Below are positions 24,201 through 35,835 of a stretch of 64,000 bases of DNA, in pieces. This DNA comes from Zopfochytrium polystomum (Eukaryota; Chytridiomycota; Chytridiomycetes; Chytridiales; Chytridiaceae). The first letter of the stretch is position 1. Every line of letters begins with the position of its first letter. The stretch covers positions 248,001-312,000 of the forward strand of contig JAIVFJ010000035.1 of the NCBI GenBank assembly GCA_025765615.1. Direction: 5' to 3'. The notes beneath the pieces were generated by a model. It searched no databases, was not told where the DNA came from, and saw only the letters and a list, made by a program, of their open reading frames with translations. The position numbers and the translations under genes are program-made.

Positions 24201-26962
24201 GTTTTTTGACTTCATCGAAACCACCCAAGGTGACCTAATTATCCAAATATTCACAGAAATCCATGGCTGGTCGCACCGTCATTCTTGTCACGCACGCTGT
24301 TGGTCTCGCTGTTCGAGTCGCAGACTACTTGGTCGTTATGGGAGGAGGAACAATCGTTGCCCAAGGCACTCCGAATGAGGTTGCCAGTAACCCGGAAGCC
24401 GTTCACATCACTGCATCCCTGGTTGAACCGACTGAATCACTAAATGAAGAACGAAGTGGCGATGAGGCGAAAGCAGTCATGGCGAAAGAAGGCGACGCGA
24501 CGAAACTTGTGGAAGACGAGGAGAAAGAAGTTGGCAATGTCAAATGGAGTGTCTATATGACGTACTTCATCGCTGCCGGCTTCATTTCGTCACTGATATC
24601 GGTGATTTTACTGGTCTTGTCGAACATTCTTGGCGTTGTCAGCGACGCGTAAGTGTTCCTGATTTTACAACTTGCTTGTTGTTCAACCCTTTCTTCCATC
24701 TTCAAGGTGGATTGCAAAGTGGACCGAAGATGTCCGTCGCAACGAGACACTTTTACAAGCAGATTACTACGTCAACAGGGCGGCACAGGAACTGTGGTAC
24801 CTGCCGTCTGCGACCACCTTGTTGAGCATTCCCCAAGCTCCTGCATCGGGCTCCCCTGTGCCTTCGAATGCATTCGCGTCCACTTATCGATGGTATCATG
24901 GTGCCGATGAGCAGCAGACTGTGGCGTTCTGGAGAAACAACCATGGAACTTTGTATTACGTTGGAATTTGTGAGTGCTCAGATTTTTGACTAATCCTTCT
25001 GACACTCTCGCTCCAGATGGATTGATTGGTTTGGTGCAAGTGATTAACCGTGCTCTGACGAACACGGTTGTAACCTACGCGGCTCTTCGTGCCTCAAGAA
25101 TCATTCACGAGCGCCTGCTTAAGTCAGTCCTTGGCGCTCCTCTCCGTTTCTTTGAGGTATGCAAAAAACTCTTCTTTCAAGAGAGCGAAAATCTTATCGT
25201 TTTCATAGACTACTCCGTTGGGTCGCATCTTGAACCGTTTCACCAAGGATCTTAGCTCAGTCGACGGCGAAGTTATCATGCAGATGCTCAACTTTGCCTG
25301 GATGGCCTCTCGAGCTGCGACCATTGTTCTTGTTATCAGCTTCTTCTCGCCACTGTTTGTTCTTGCTCTGGTGCCGATCGGACTTGTTTATCGTGGCATC
25401 ACACAGCTGTATCTCATGAGTTCACGCGAACTGAAACGGTATGTCCAAGTTTCAGGGAAGAACTGGCCCACTGACTTTCGAAAAACAGCTTGGAGTCGGT
25501 GTCAGTGAGTCCTGTCATCTCAAACTTCAGTGAGACGCTTCATGGCGCAAGCACCGTTCGTGCTTATGGCCTTAGTGACAAGTTCATGGCCAAGAACGAG
25601 CAAAAGATCAACATTCGAAACCGATGCTTCTACCATCTCTGTAAGTTGTGCTAATTTGAATGCAATCTCGCTCAACAAGTGGCTCGATTCGCAGGGGCAT
25701 CTAACCGTTGGTTGAACCTTCGCACGGATCTTATCTCTGCCGTTTTCATCTTTTGCGCGGGAGTTGTCGTCCTTTCCACTGATATCACCCCCGGATGGGC
25801 CGGTGTCACCCTCTTGTACGCAACCCTGTTCTCGGATGCTCTTCTTTGGCTCGTTCGATCCCACGCCGACATGGAAATGGCGTTGAACTCGGTTGAACGT
25901 TGTAATGAATACTCCAAACTGGAACAGGAGCCTCCCCGAATCGTCGATGACTATCGTCCTGGACCCAACTGGCCGGAACATGGCGAAGTTGAAGTGAAGG
26001 ACTTGAGCATTCGATACGCTGCCGACCAACCGCTAGTATTGAAGCATCTTACATTCTCTACCAAGAAGGGCGAAAGAATCGGAGTCGTTGGTATGATTAT
26101 TGCTGTCCATGCTGTATCCTGAGTTCCTTTATTAACTTTCCCACCAGGCCGCACCGGAGCCGGAAAGTCAACCCTTTCGCTGGCGTTCTTCCGAATCATT
26201 CCGCACGCAAGTGGAACCATCATCATCGATGGATTGGACATCAACAAAATGGGACTTCATGACCTTCGTTCGAAATTGACGATTATTCCGCAGGACCCGG
26301 TCCTTTTCAATGGAACAATCCGCTCCAACCTGGATCCCCTCTCTGAAAATAGTGACGATGATTTGTGGCGTGTCCTCAGGGAGACGCACGTCTTGGAAAG
26401 CATTCAGTCTCAAGAGTCCTTGTCAAGGACACCGTCGGCCGTGAACTTGGCCGTGACCTTGGCGTCGGCTGACAATACAACTCTGAATGTGCCTTCTGAC
26501 GCGGCTTCAGTGCACTCTTCTTCTGCCTCGACGACGGCGAACGGATCATTTTCGTTGGACTCGCCAGTGTTGGAGAATGGATCGAACTATTCACAGGGCC
26601 AGCGGCAGCTTCTGTGCCTGGCGCGCGCGCTTCTCCGCCGGTCGCGCGTCATCTTTTTGGATGAAGCAACAGCGTCAATCGACTCTGCTACGGACGACCG
26701 CATTCAAAAGACGATTAAAGAGGAACTGACGGACGCCACAATCTTCTGCATTGCTCATCGTCTCCGCACGGTGGTGGACTTTGACCGCATTCTTGTCCTC
26801 GACAGGGGCGAGATAGTTGAGTTTGGCACACCGTTGGAGCTGATTACCGAGTCGAAGAAGGCGCACTTTAGGAAGATGTGCGAAGACTCAGGGGAGATGG
26901 ATCTTCTGTTGGAGATGGCCAAGGGGGCAGAGGTGAGAAGAAAGTTGAAGGAGAGCTGCTAG
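21204..26962 (+). CDS. ABCC (MRP-type) transporter 1
   Basis: Fourteen exons (21204-21641, 21754-22041, 22098-22261, 22312-22750, 22802-23065, 23115-23781, 23823-24196, 24257-24648, 24707-24969, 25017-25156, 25209-25438, 25489-25640, 25695-26090, 26148-26962) join in phase to 1673 residues. The order is an N-terminal hydrophobic bundle, a membrane domain, NBD1, a second membrane domain and NBD2. NBD1 has GATGAGKSS, LSGGQKQR and IVLLDDPLSAVDA, with Asp in place of the catalytic Glu, as is normal in ABCC. NBD2 has GRTGAGKST, YSQGQRQ, VIFLDEATASID and IAHRL. NBD2 carries a Ser-rich insert of roughly 50 residues before the signature. ABCC proteins export conjugated organic anions, or load them into the vacuole; the substrate is unknown. 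It is an inverted paralogue of the gene at 36-42 kb and shares all its intron positions. Confidence 0.95.
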
Positions 26963-27543
26963 AGGAAAGCATGCACACGGGTTTTGCGCGCTATGCCGTT
27001 CAACGGAGGGTCTGTTGATTCTGTTTCCCTTCCCCTCCCCCCCTCCTAATGGTACTTGTTTTTTTTCCCTTCACTCGCGCTTGTCTCGGCTCTTTTCTCA
27101 TGGGATGGACTGATCTTTTCTATTTGGAGTATGGAAGTATTGGTTGGTTGTGTGAGGGTTTCCTGCCCACTCCTCGTAAAAATCATGCAGGGGGGAAGGG
27201 CCGAAATAAATGCAGTTCCTTGTCCTCGACGTCCTTTTAATTTCGGTGACTAGAGAGGCCGCATGAGATCCTCATAACAAATCAAGCTACAGCCGTCTAG
27301 CGGGACTCCGACTCCAGCAGAGGGGAAACCACGGCTGAAACTCAACAGTTTGACTCATACACATAAAGACTACTGCTCAACCGTGGGAGGTGGCATTCAT
27401 CGGAGTAGAAGGAAATTAATGTAGCTTTTCTTCCATCTTCCCTCTCTTCTGGGGGACAGATCAATGCTGCTCCTCGTTCCACCGAACCCTTCAATTTCCT
27501 TCTGCTTACTCGCACCGTCGCATGGTAAACAGTCACTGTTCTC

Positions 27544-27581
27544 GGAGATACTTGACTTGCACACGCAAGTCAAGTTTCTCC
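27544..27581. repeat. Near-perfect 16-base inverted repeat (hairpin)
   Basis: Arm 1 is GGAGATACTTGACTTG, the loop is CACACG, and arm 2 is CAAGTCAAGTTTCTCC. The arms pair at 15 of 16 positions. It could act as a structured RNA, a cruciform, or the remnant end of an element. Confidence 0.85.
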
Positions 27582-28188
27582 AAGACAGGCATTGCGTATC
27601 TCAGCGAGGGAAACCTTTTTGCAAGCCAAAAGCGGCTTATCCGTCATACAAGCATTCTGAAGAAGGGCTGAACAAAGCCAGAGTCGGAGAGTCACATTGG
27701 GCAAAGGGAACAGGAGTAAAAACAACACTAATAGCTTAGAAATGGTATTTATTTGAGGGTACATTTGTAAAGTTAGGTGAGATTAATAAGGCTGCTTCTT
27801 TCACGGCCGATATTTATAGGGAGGGTGAAAAGGATACAGAAAGAAGGTGGAAAGGAAGAAAACTTATCACAGCAATGCACCGAGAACATTATGTCAGGTT
27901 CGTGTCAATTTTTAAACTGTTGTTGGACCTAGTCGGCACCGGCGGTGCTCACCACACGGTCTGGGCTTCACAGGAAGAGTCCAATTACAAACTGGAATAA
28001 ATGCGTGACTTGTTGTTACAATAGGGAAGGCACCTCTGCGAACTTTCTCAAAAGGCACACGCGCTCAGCTCAACGTCAAGCAAATGCATAACACCGGTAG
28101 GACTCAAACCCTAACACTGGTGCACTATTATTTCTGTTACTCACATAGTCTGGGCCATTGTCAAATAATTCATTTACCAAGATAGAGT

Positions 28189-28640
28189 GTTGATGTTGCT
28201 ACCATCATAAATGGACTTCATTCCCTTCATGGGCCTACATGGACTGCACTAGGGATAGGACAGGCACTTCTTGCCTGTCCCCATCCTATGTAGACAGACT
28301 GCTCTGCTACCATAGGCGTGCGACAGGCACTCTGCAATTGCGAACATCATCTGTTGCCGATAGGGTATCCCCTTCATGGAGCCAGCACCACCAATGGTCG
28401 AGAGACAGGTGCTCCAGGCCTGTCTCCTGCCGACACTTCTGCTGTGCCAAGGCCCCTTCACGGGACCACCCTGGTGACAGCTCTGTCACACCGAAGTCAC
28501 AAACGTTGCTCCTTCATTGGGACATGAAACAAATCTGCCAGATATAAATAGCCCGACTTGAACATCAGTAAAGAGCTTCACACTTTGCACTGCACTACCC
28601 CCATGCACCCCATAAACATTAAGTTACTCACTGCCCTTTG
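28189..28640 (+). repeat. Possible solo LTR-like element
   Basis: The stretch opens with TGTTGATG and contains paired GGACAGGC-type words. It also has a TATAAATAG box at about 28543, followed by a C/A-rich leader-like stretch, an arrangement seen in fungal LTRs. I could not find a target-site duplication, a CA end or a primer-binding site, so this is a weak call. A search for further copies in the genome would settle it. Confidence 0.25.
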
Positions 28641-29315
28641 TCGCATTCCAAATCGAAATCACAACATAAACTTGAGCTCACTTGACCAAAACCTGTGATC
28701 GCCACCAGGCATGCGTGACAAGTCTTGGGTTTAACACGAATCGAATCTTTTTAGACAAATTTGGCTTCGATTCAAGAAATTGAATCAAATGCAGGTCGGA
28801 CTTAACATCAAAAACCCACCATTTGGATTTGATTTGAGTGGAATTTAATTTGAAATTAGTCGATTTGGTACAATTTGAATGGAAATTCCCTAAAATCCAC
28901 GAATCTGACTTCGGAGAATTAGCAAGTTTGAGAAATCGAATGGAATTAAGCCAAATCATGATTTTGGACGGATTCCTGTTAAACCCTAGACCAGTCCTAC
29001 CAACACATTGGAAATAGCAAAAAAAAACAAAAAAAAAATCTTCTTTCAACTTGACAAGTTCATTTCATTGTGAGAAGTTCTCAGTGCATTGCTGCAAAGA
29101 AGAATGAAAGGAAGGAAGAATGAATAAAATTATGACAAGGAAATTTTCACAAGGAAGGAGAAGCATTTTCAAGGATACTTCCTGTTGCTCAACAAGTCCG
29201 AGCGGTTAGCCAGTTTCCAACGGGATTTTCCATCAGGATAAGTGACTTTTTTCCGAACCGGGGATAGGAATCATAGGATAAGGTTATAAGAGTTTTATAG
29301 CCGAAGGTTACATTT

Positions 29316-29675
29316 TTAGGTTGGTATTTTATTTATAAATAACACATCAGAAAAGGAATCGATTTCAGTTGTTCCCATAGTTTTCATTAATTTTCTCGAA
29401 AAACAATGAGGAGTTTGAATCAAATTCACACACTGCACGTTATCGACAAGTCTTGTGGAAGCTCCGTCGAATCTGACTGGATTCGGTCCGACGCTAACAC
29501 TGAATGAAAGCGAGTTCTCTGTAAATCTCGGCGCACAGAAAGTGGTATTGTTTCTGGCAGCGAATTTGCCTTTGGAGTCAGGCCTAAGAGAGAGCGTAAA
29601 CGTGGGGCAGAATTGGTGGTTGCAAGAAGCCTGATCGACTGTCAGGAGGAGGACAGCCGAGGAGGGACCAATCAT
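29316..29675 (-). CDS. Hypothetical protein, uncertain
   Basis: An open frame of 119 residues from an ATG at 29675 (open to about 29735 without an ATG). The product is not low complexity and holds several cysteines (ASCNHQFCPTFTLSLRP, NTTFCAPRF, DNVQCVNL), hydrophobic near its start (GPSSAVLLLTV). I recognise no family. It may be an exon of a larger gene or a chance ORF in a gene-poor stretch. Its promoter would face that of the methyltransferase gene. Confidence 0.3.
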   Translation of the reverse strand: MIGPSSAVLLLTVDQASCNHQFCPTFTLSLRPDSKGKFAARNNTTFCAPRFTENSLSFSVSVGPNPVRFDGASTRLVDNVQCVNLIQTPHCFSRKLMKTMGTTEIDSFSDVLFINKIPT

Positions 29676-29832
29676 AACCACACGCGGGTAGACCACTGAA
29701 GAGGAGTCCGTCGACGCGGCAGCGCTCTCCACCACTTCCGTTGGTCACGCGGGTAAATATTTACAGTGCTTCGTGGCTGAGAAAAATTTTTTCAAAGCAA
29801 AGCAAAGGCAGAGTTCTGTGTTTCGCAACCTG

Positions 29833-30938
29833 ATGATGAATCACCCACCCGAAGCCACCGCGCCCGCCGCGCCGTCGTCGTCCGCTGGTGCTGCGGATCC
29901 CGACGTCGACTTCTTCTCCAGGCAGGCCGCCGGTAATCACTTTGATGATCGTCAACTCTTGAGCTGGCGAAATCATCGTCCCCCTTTCCCTCCGTAATTC
30001 TCTGTTCGCACACACTCTCGAGCGACACGCAACCGTGCAACAGTGATGCATGCTTACAACATACACACGCCCGCTCACACCAAACAACAGAATGGGACTC
30101 CCGTGGCGGAGTGTCCAACATCGCCGACGGCGTCTCTGCCGGCATCGAGTCGTTCCTGCGTGAAAAGAACGCGAGCGGCGGCCTGACGCTCGTCGAACTC
30201 GGATGCGGCACCGGCCTCCTGACGGAACGCCTCCTGCGCAACGGCGTGGCCGCAAAGTCGTTTGGCATCGACCCCGCCGCGGGGATGGTCGACGTCTTCA
30301 ACTGGAAGGCGAAGCGCGACGGCAGGGAGGCCGTCATGGCTGCGCACTGCCTCGATCTGTCCAACGATGTAAATCACAAAGATGAATCGATTCCATTGCT
30401 CCAGTCACCTCTGACCCTTGCTCCCAACCCCGCGCAGGATGATTTCGCGGTGGCCCAGTCGAAGATCCCACAGGCAGATCTCGTGTGCTCCCACCTGGTC
30501 TTCCACCACATCAAGGACGTCAACCTCGTCGCCCAGCGTGTGCGAAAGCTGCTGAAACCGGGCACCGGCCGCATCATCGTCACCGATCTCCTGGAGGTCC
30601 GGCGCGCCGACGGCGACGCGGCCGCCTCCGAGCATTCGCACTCGCACGATCACAAGCACAGCGATCACCATCACCAACACCACCACCACCGCCACCACCA
30701 CGAACAGCAGGGCGGCACAAAGGGCCTGTCCGACACGTACGACTTCCACAATGCGGACTCGCACAAGGTGACCGAGCACCACCACGGGTTCTCTGCCGAC
30801 CGGATTCGGTCGTGCTTGGAACTCGCCGGGTTCGTTGACGTTGTGGTCATCCCGGAGTTTCACAGGTTTGAAAAGGAAACGGACGGGAAGAGCGGGACGT
30901 TTGCAGTGTTCTTGGCCAGTGGGTTGTCTCGGGCTTGA
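29833..30938 (+). CDS. SAM-dependent methyltransferase with His-rich insert
   Basis: Three exons (29833-29932, 30091-30368, 30438-30938) join in phase to 292 residues, starting at the first in-frame ATG. It is a class I methyltransferase of the Methyltransf_11/12 type. Motif I is VELGCGTGLLTERL, the acidic loop is FGIDPAAGMVDVF, and later motifs are seen in DLVCSHLVFHHIKD and RKLLKPGTGRIIVTDLLEV. Between the motif ending in LLEV and the C-terminal strands lies a His-rich insert (30636-30710) with runs such as HSHSHDHKHSDHHHQHHHH. The methyl acceptor is unknown. Relatives in fungi act on small molecules or lipids. The insert suggests metal binding or a flexible linker. The gene converges with the fusion gene downstream, with 158 bases between stops. 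Confidence 0.85.
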
Positions 30939-31096
30939 ACGTATGAAATAAACAACGCGAAAGGGGTCAGCACAAATGCGCCTGATCGTTATTGCGCAAT
31001 GGGTCTGCCTTGCATTGGAGGATTTGATTGTCCCTTTGACACTGGAGCAAAGGGTCATCACAAAGGCACAGTGGAAGAACTCCCATTCTGCTGCCA

Positions 31097-34000
31097 TCAC
31101 CAAGAGGACTGCTTAAAGTTTCGCAGCAAAACACCCTTCAGGAGTACACCCTCGCTTAATCCTCTCACCACCGGGTCGAGCACCCGAGCGGCCCCGTCCT
31201 CTATCTCCAGTGGCGGCAGCAACTCGCCCATTCTCGACGCACCCCGCCTCGGTTTGCTCTTGTCTGCCAACGCCAGCGCCGCGACAGCCTCCGGTGCCGT
31301 CCCCGTCGAAACCCACCCCGGGTCGACCGCCGTCAGGTAGATGCCGTCGGCAGCCGCCAAGGGGCCGGCGACGGTCAGCGTAAGCCGAGCGATCGCCGCT
31401 TCGGCCATCTCGACGTGCAGTGCTTGCGTGCTGCTGCTGCTACTGCTGCTGCAGCTGCTGTTAAAGTTCTTCGCCATGCAGTCGCGGTCGGCAGGCTGCG
31501 GCATCGCGGGCTCCATTGAGCCGCCAAGCGGAAGGACATGGACGACGAACGACGCCCGGACGCGGACCGACGGGTGCGCTTTCGCGGTCGACGCCGCTAG
31601 AAGGGGTCGCAGCTTCTGAAGCAGCACGGCGGGCGCGAGGATGCCGGCGGCCGCGGCCGTGCCAGAAACGTCTGCGGCGTCCACGCCCGCCGCGGCGGCC
31701 GGCGGAACACCCGTCGCTGCCATGACGCTGATGGAGCGCAGCAGCTGGTTGTCGAGTCCAAGCGGCGCGAGGAGGGTGGCAATGTCGGCTGCCGCAAGTC
31801 CGGCCGCCGTCGCATCCTGCCTCTGTGCCCGCATCCACGGCCGCAGCGTTTCCTCGTCCATCGACGCCCCCAGCAGCGCGTCGTCGCGGGCCCGCCTCTC
31901 CCAGGCTTCCCCGCTCCCTTCGCGCAACACGTTTCGCATTGCAGCTATGTGCACCACGACGTCCAGCCTCGCCATCGTCGCTGCCCACACCTCCGCGATC
32001 TCGACCACGCTCGCTAGATCCGCCATGTCGACTTTGTGCACCCACACCCGGTCCCACCATAAATCCGCGTTCACCTCCTTGCGCAGCTCGGCGAGAAGCA
32101 GATGGGGCAGCCGAGCTGCGACGTGGACGGTTGCGCCCATGCGCAGCAGCCGCAGCACGACGCGTCGCGCGAGTGCCCCCGGTTCGCCGGTGGCGGTCAC
32201 CAAGGCGACCGTGCCACGGAGGTCTACCGTTTTGGTGCGCATTTCGGCGTTCAAGTTGGCACACTGGCAGCAGGTTGCGGCGCAGCTGGGCTTCGGCGGC
32301 TGGTTCCGTGAGGGTCGGCGGTTTGCGGGCTCGTCAGCGCTGCTGCTTTCGGGCTCGCTTCCAGAGTTCAGCGAGCCCGTCGACGCTGAATCCCACGACG
32401 GTTCAGCCATGGACCTGTCGTCCAAGCCCGATTCGTCATCGTCCAATTCATCATTGTCCGATTTACCATCGTTCGATTCAACATCGTCCATATTGTCATC
32501 GTCCAATTCACTGTCCTTTGGGCTCTTGAGAGCGCTGGTGGATCCATCTGCAGCCGAGACGTCCTTCCCGCACATGTGACAAAAATGCAGTGCCGACGCA
32601 ATCCACAGCCGCCGATCGAGCCAGTCATCCTTGACAAACTTGAACTGCATCGCAATCAGGTTTCTCTCCGCGACCATCAGGCAATCTGCAAACTTGATCG
32701 GATCTTGCGTGATTGCGTACGGCAGCTTTTTCAAGACTGGTGCAAACGTACGAATGTCGTCCTCCTCAATCTCGTATCTCCCACTTTCTAGCAGCTCTAT
32801 CTGCTCGCGAAGCTCGGATGCACCGATCCACTCCTCATAAACCAGCGGGGCGGGCCTCTGGCGTCATGTTGTAAGTGAAAACAGTAAAAGTATAATGCAA
32901 AAGACCCGCCTCACGTAGTCGAAACCGACTTCCTGCAGCTTGCTAATCGGAGGGTCCAACCCTCGGTCGTCATCGGGGTCCAGCGGAACCGGAAACGCAT
33001 CCGTTTTCAGGTGTGGGGGGCTACCGCACTGTAAAACATATTCTGGAAAGGACCGCCGTATCGAAGCACGGACTCTGGCTGTGGCGCGCACATCGCACCT
33101 GGGATCGTGCCGGCAAATGTCAAAAACAGCAGTGGCGAAGCCGCGGTCGCGGTACTTTATCATTCGATGGGCCCGAGCCCTGTCCTGCACCGATCGCAAA
33201 TCGACAAAGTTAGTGCGGGTGTTGAATGCACGAAGCGATCGTCTATGGCAGCAAAGAGTTAGAATGTCAAAAAAAGAACCATGGTGTTGTAAGTGAATAA
33301 CCTACGCAGTGGCATATACCTGCAAGCCGTCGTAGAAAACGCAGACGCTGTCCAGGTCAAACGTGTGGACTACCTGTCCGACCTGCATCAATTTTTTTTG
33401 GGAAAACGGCCGCCAATCGTACCTGCTCTGGTGCTCGGACAACTGGCAACATTAACTGGGTATGCCGAACGGGATGAATCCCCGTGACGGTCACGGAGTT
33501 GGTAGTCCGCACAGTCCACAATAAGCGCATTCGTCCCCTCAATCCATCCAGCATGCGCTGGGACCAACCTTGCAGATCTAACTCGTGAGTCGGTGCTATT
33601 TCCCTCTCGCGCCGCATCTCAGAGTAGCTTCGATAGTGAAAGCGACCGCGAAAGCGACCCTTCAACGCCTCAGCAAACCAATCATAGTTACGGCCCAAGT
33701 CCTGAAAAGCCCAATGCCCAGCATGCTCCTTCTTGTCCAGAAACCTTCTCAAGTCCACCGCTTGCCGATTCCTCACAACTGCCGCATGCACCTCTGGAAG
33801 TGCCCGGCGCGCGGCCGAAACATCCGCCGCACCTTCGGGACACACGAAAAACACGTCAATGTCGCTTGATCCGTACGGAGACCGGGAGCGGCAGAGGTGC
33901 TCGAACAGCGCCCTGTCGAGGGCGACGGTCCGCGACTCTGACCATCCAGCCAAACGATCGACGGCCGCCGCGATTTCGGGCGGCAGGCGGCCACGAAAGC

Positions 34001-35005
34001 CGGAGCGGAGCAGCCGGAGGCTCCGCTGCTCGAGCAGCCAGAGGCGGCGGATGTGGGGCGGCCACGGGTGGAGGCAAGCGGCGACGGCGCCGCCGGCGAC
34101 GACGGCCCTGTCGCGGGCGAGGCCGGCGTTCTCCACGAGGCCGAGCGTGAAGACGCGGAAAGCGCGCTGGAACATGGCGAGCGTCGGAACGACGGAGCAT
34201 TCGCCGGGCGGCACGTTGGTCTCGGCCGCGAACCGAGGGTTGGGCGCTGGACTCTTCCTCCAGCTCCGACGATGTTCGCGGGATGGGACGGCTCCCTCGA
34301 CGGTTTCCGGTAGGTAGGGATGCATGGCTTCGTGGGCATCCAAAGGTCGCCGACGAAATGCATCCTGCGTTTGATGTTGCGAGCATTGTTAGGTGGCGAG
34401 CGATCAGGGCATGGTTATTGGGGTACCTGAGCTTCCCCTGTCCCGCTGAAAACGGGGAACGCTGGCAAAGTCTCGGCGGTCCGCGCATGCGGCGAAGAAA
34501 ACTCTTTGACTGCCTCCTTGGTCGTGCGCAGCAGGCTTTGGTGAATCGCGTCCGAGTTCATCAAGCATGTCCTGAGGCTGGGAAAATCGTCGTTCGCTGG
34601 CAGGGGCTGCTTCATGGACAAGAGGAACAGCAGGTGCTCCACGTACCCTGCAGAGTCCGCCTTGTCGGACGAGCAACCATCTGGGAAGAAGACGAGCGTG
34701 ACGAGTCGCTGGACGATTGTGTATGGAAGATGGCCCACCACAGCTTCCATGAACGGCTCCGACGATCGCACGGCAAGGCTGTCAAGGTTCCTTGCCAGGG
34801 TAGCAATTCGCGGAATGTGGGCGCCGCAGAGGTCCATCACTTTGGGCTGTTGGGGCAGATCGACCTCGAGGAGCGCACGAGCGGCCCGCGCCTGTGCTTC
34901 GCGGTCGAGCTCCAAGAACGCATCTTCGTCAGCCTCGCTGATGTGATCGTGGATTTCGTTGGTGTGGCCGGCCTCGAACGGGAAGACGAAACCCTGGGCC
35001 ACCAT
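31097..35005 (-). CDS. Nucleotidyltransferase-like / SDR fusion protein
   Basis: Five exons (35005-34427, 34364-33423, 33382-33306, 33242-32915, 32857-31097) join in phase to 1228 residues. An unrecognised helical N-terminus comes first. A nucleotidyltransferase-like region follows, with AGGAVAACL and SSDIDVFFV in the usual GG...DxD order, then HTFDLDSVCVFYDG and RSLRAFNTRTNFVDLR, which recur in a protist/fungal family. A zinc-like pair comes next (FCHMCGK and TCCQC), split by an acidic Ser/Asp insert. Last is a short-chain dehydrogenase fold opening with DLRGTVALVTATGEPGA and ending with VDPGWVSTG. The Rossmann glycine motif is degenerate (TATGEPGA for TGxxxGxG), and the YxxxK site is replaced (LHVEMAEAA). 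The dehydrogenase half is therefore probably not a working oxidoreductase. Function unknown; nucleotide sensing or signalling is a guess. Confidence 0.78.
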
Positions 35006-35835
35006 TACGAATGAGCCACCGAAAAAAGAATGTTAGCGTCGCGGATTCCAGCGCGGATCCGCCAATGTGATCTGGCCCTGCGGCTCTGTTCGCTCGAATA
35101 CCTCTTTCGCACCCACCATCCAAGCCCAGGATTTGAATCATGGATTTCCAACAGCCGCCAGCCCCAGCCAGCAGCTCCGCACATTACTGCTATTTAACTA
35201 CAGACTGCCAATCGACTCGGATGTATGATGAGACGGCGGTTGATATTGGGTCTGGAAGGCGTGGTTTGCTAACTGTTCGGCGCACGCGGGCTGCAAGTTC
35301 TCTGACCCGCCCGCTCGATATCACTGTTCGCAATAGATTGTTACCTCTGCAGTACATGCATGCCTGAAAGGAGAGAAGCCAAGGAAACACGGAGAACGAC
35401 AAGAGTCGCATGTGTAACAACAGAACAGGCGCACCATGAGTTGACATTATACAACTATCCGCTTGCGGAGTGTAGTCACGAACGCCGTGTCGCCGAACCG
35501 AACGGAAAGGAAGAGACGCTGGGGCCGGCAAAATGCGTGTGAGAATGGAGCGGCCGAATTTGTGCAGTAGTTGCCCCCCCGCCGGTGGGTTCTAACGCCG
35601 GATTCGAGAACACTGATTAGTTTGATTCACGCCCGAAACATCTTTTCCTCGTGTGAGTTGTGAGTGAGTGAGTGCGTGGGAGAGGATGGGCTCGAGCCAG
35701 AGGGTAAGTGTTTTGGAGCGAACGTTATTTCTTGAAACAGAAATAGAGAAAAAAGAAAAGAACAGAAGGGAAACGAATTCCTGTGACCCTCCCACACGAG
35801 GCACCTTCCAGTTAGTATCAGGCGATTTGCTTCCA
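35006..35835. other. Intergenic
   Basis: The promoter of the fusion gene (transcribed leftwards) and the 3' flank of ABCC transporter 2. Mixed composition with short unrelated ORFs on both strands. I see no conserved protein, RNA or repeat. Confidence 0.6.

Larger units (their letters stand above)
26963..29315. other. Gene-poor AT-richer region
   Basis: No convincing gene. It contains a strong hairpin (27544-27581), an LTR-like stretch with a TATA box and internal inverted repeats (28189-28640), and an AT-rich block (28680-29060) whose only ORF is made of repeated Phe/Asn/Lys/Ser words from an ATTCGAAT-like sequence. Composition differs from the GC-rich flanks. This looks like a repeat-rich island between the two ABCC genes. 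Confidence 0.6.

Noticed and set aside
28678..29049. 123-residue minus-strand ORF in the AT-rich island
   Set aside because: Made of recurring words from an ATTCGAAT-like repeated sequence (Asn/Lys/Phe/Ser/Ile); no protein-like pattern.
31641..32579. 312-residue plus-strand ORF
   Set aside because: Antisense shadow of the fusion gene; its Ser/Ala/Thr-rich composition follows from GC-rich codons on the other strand.
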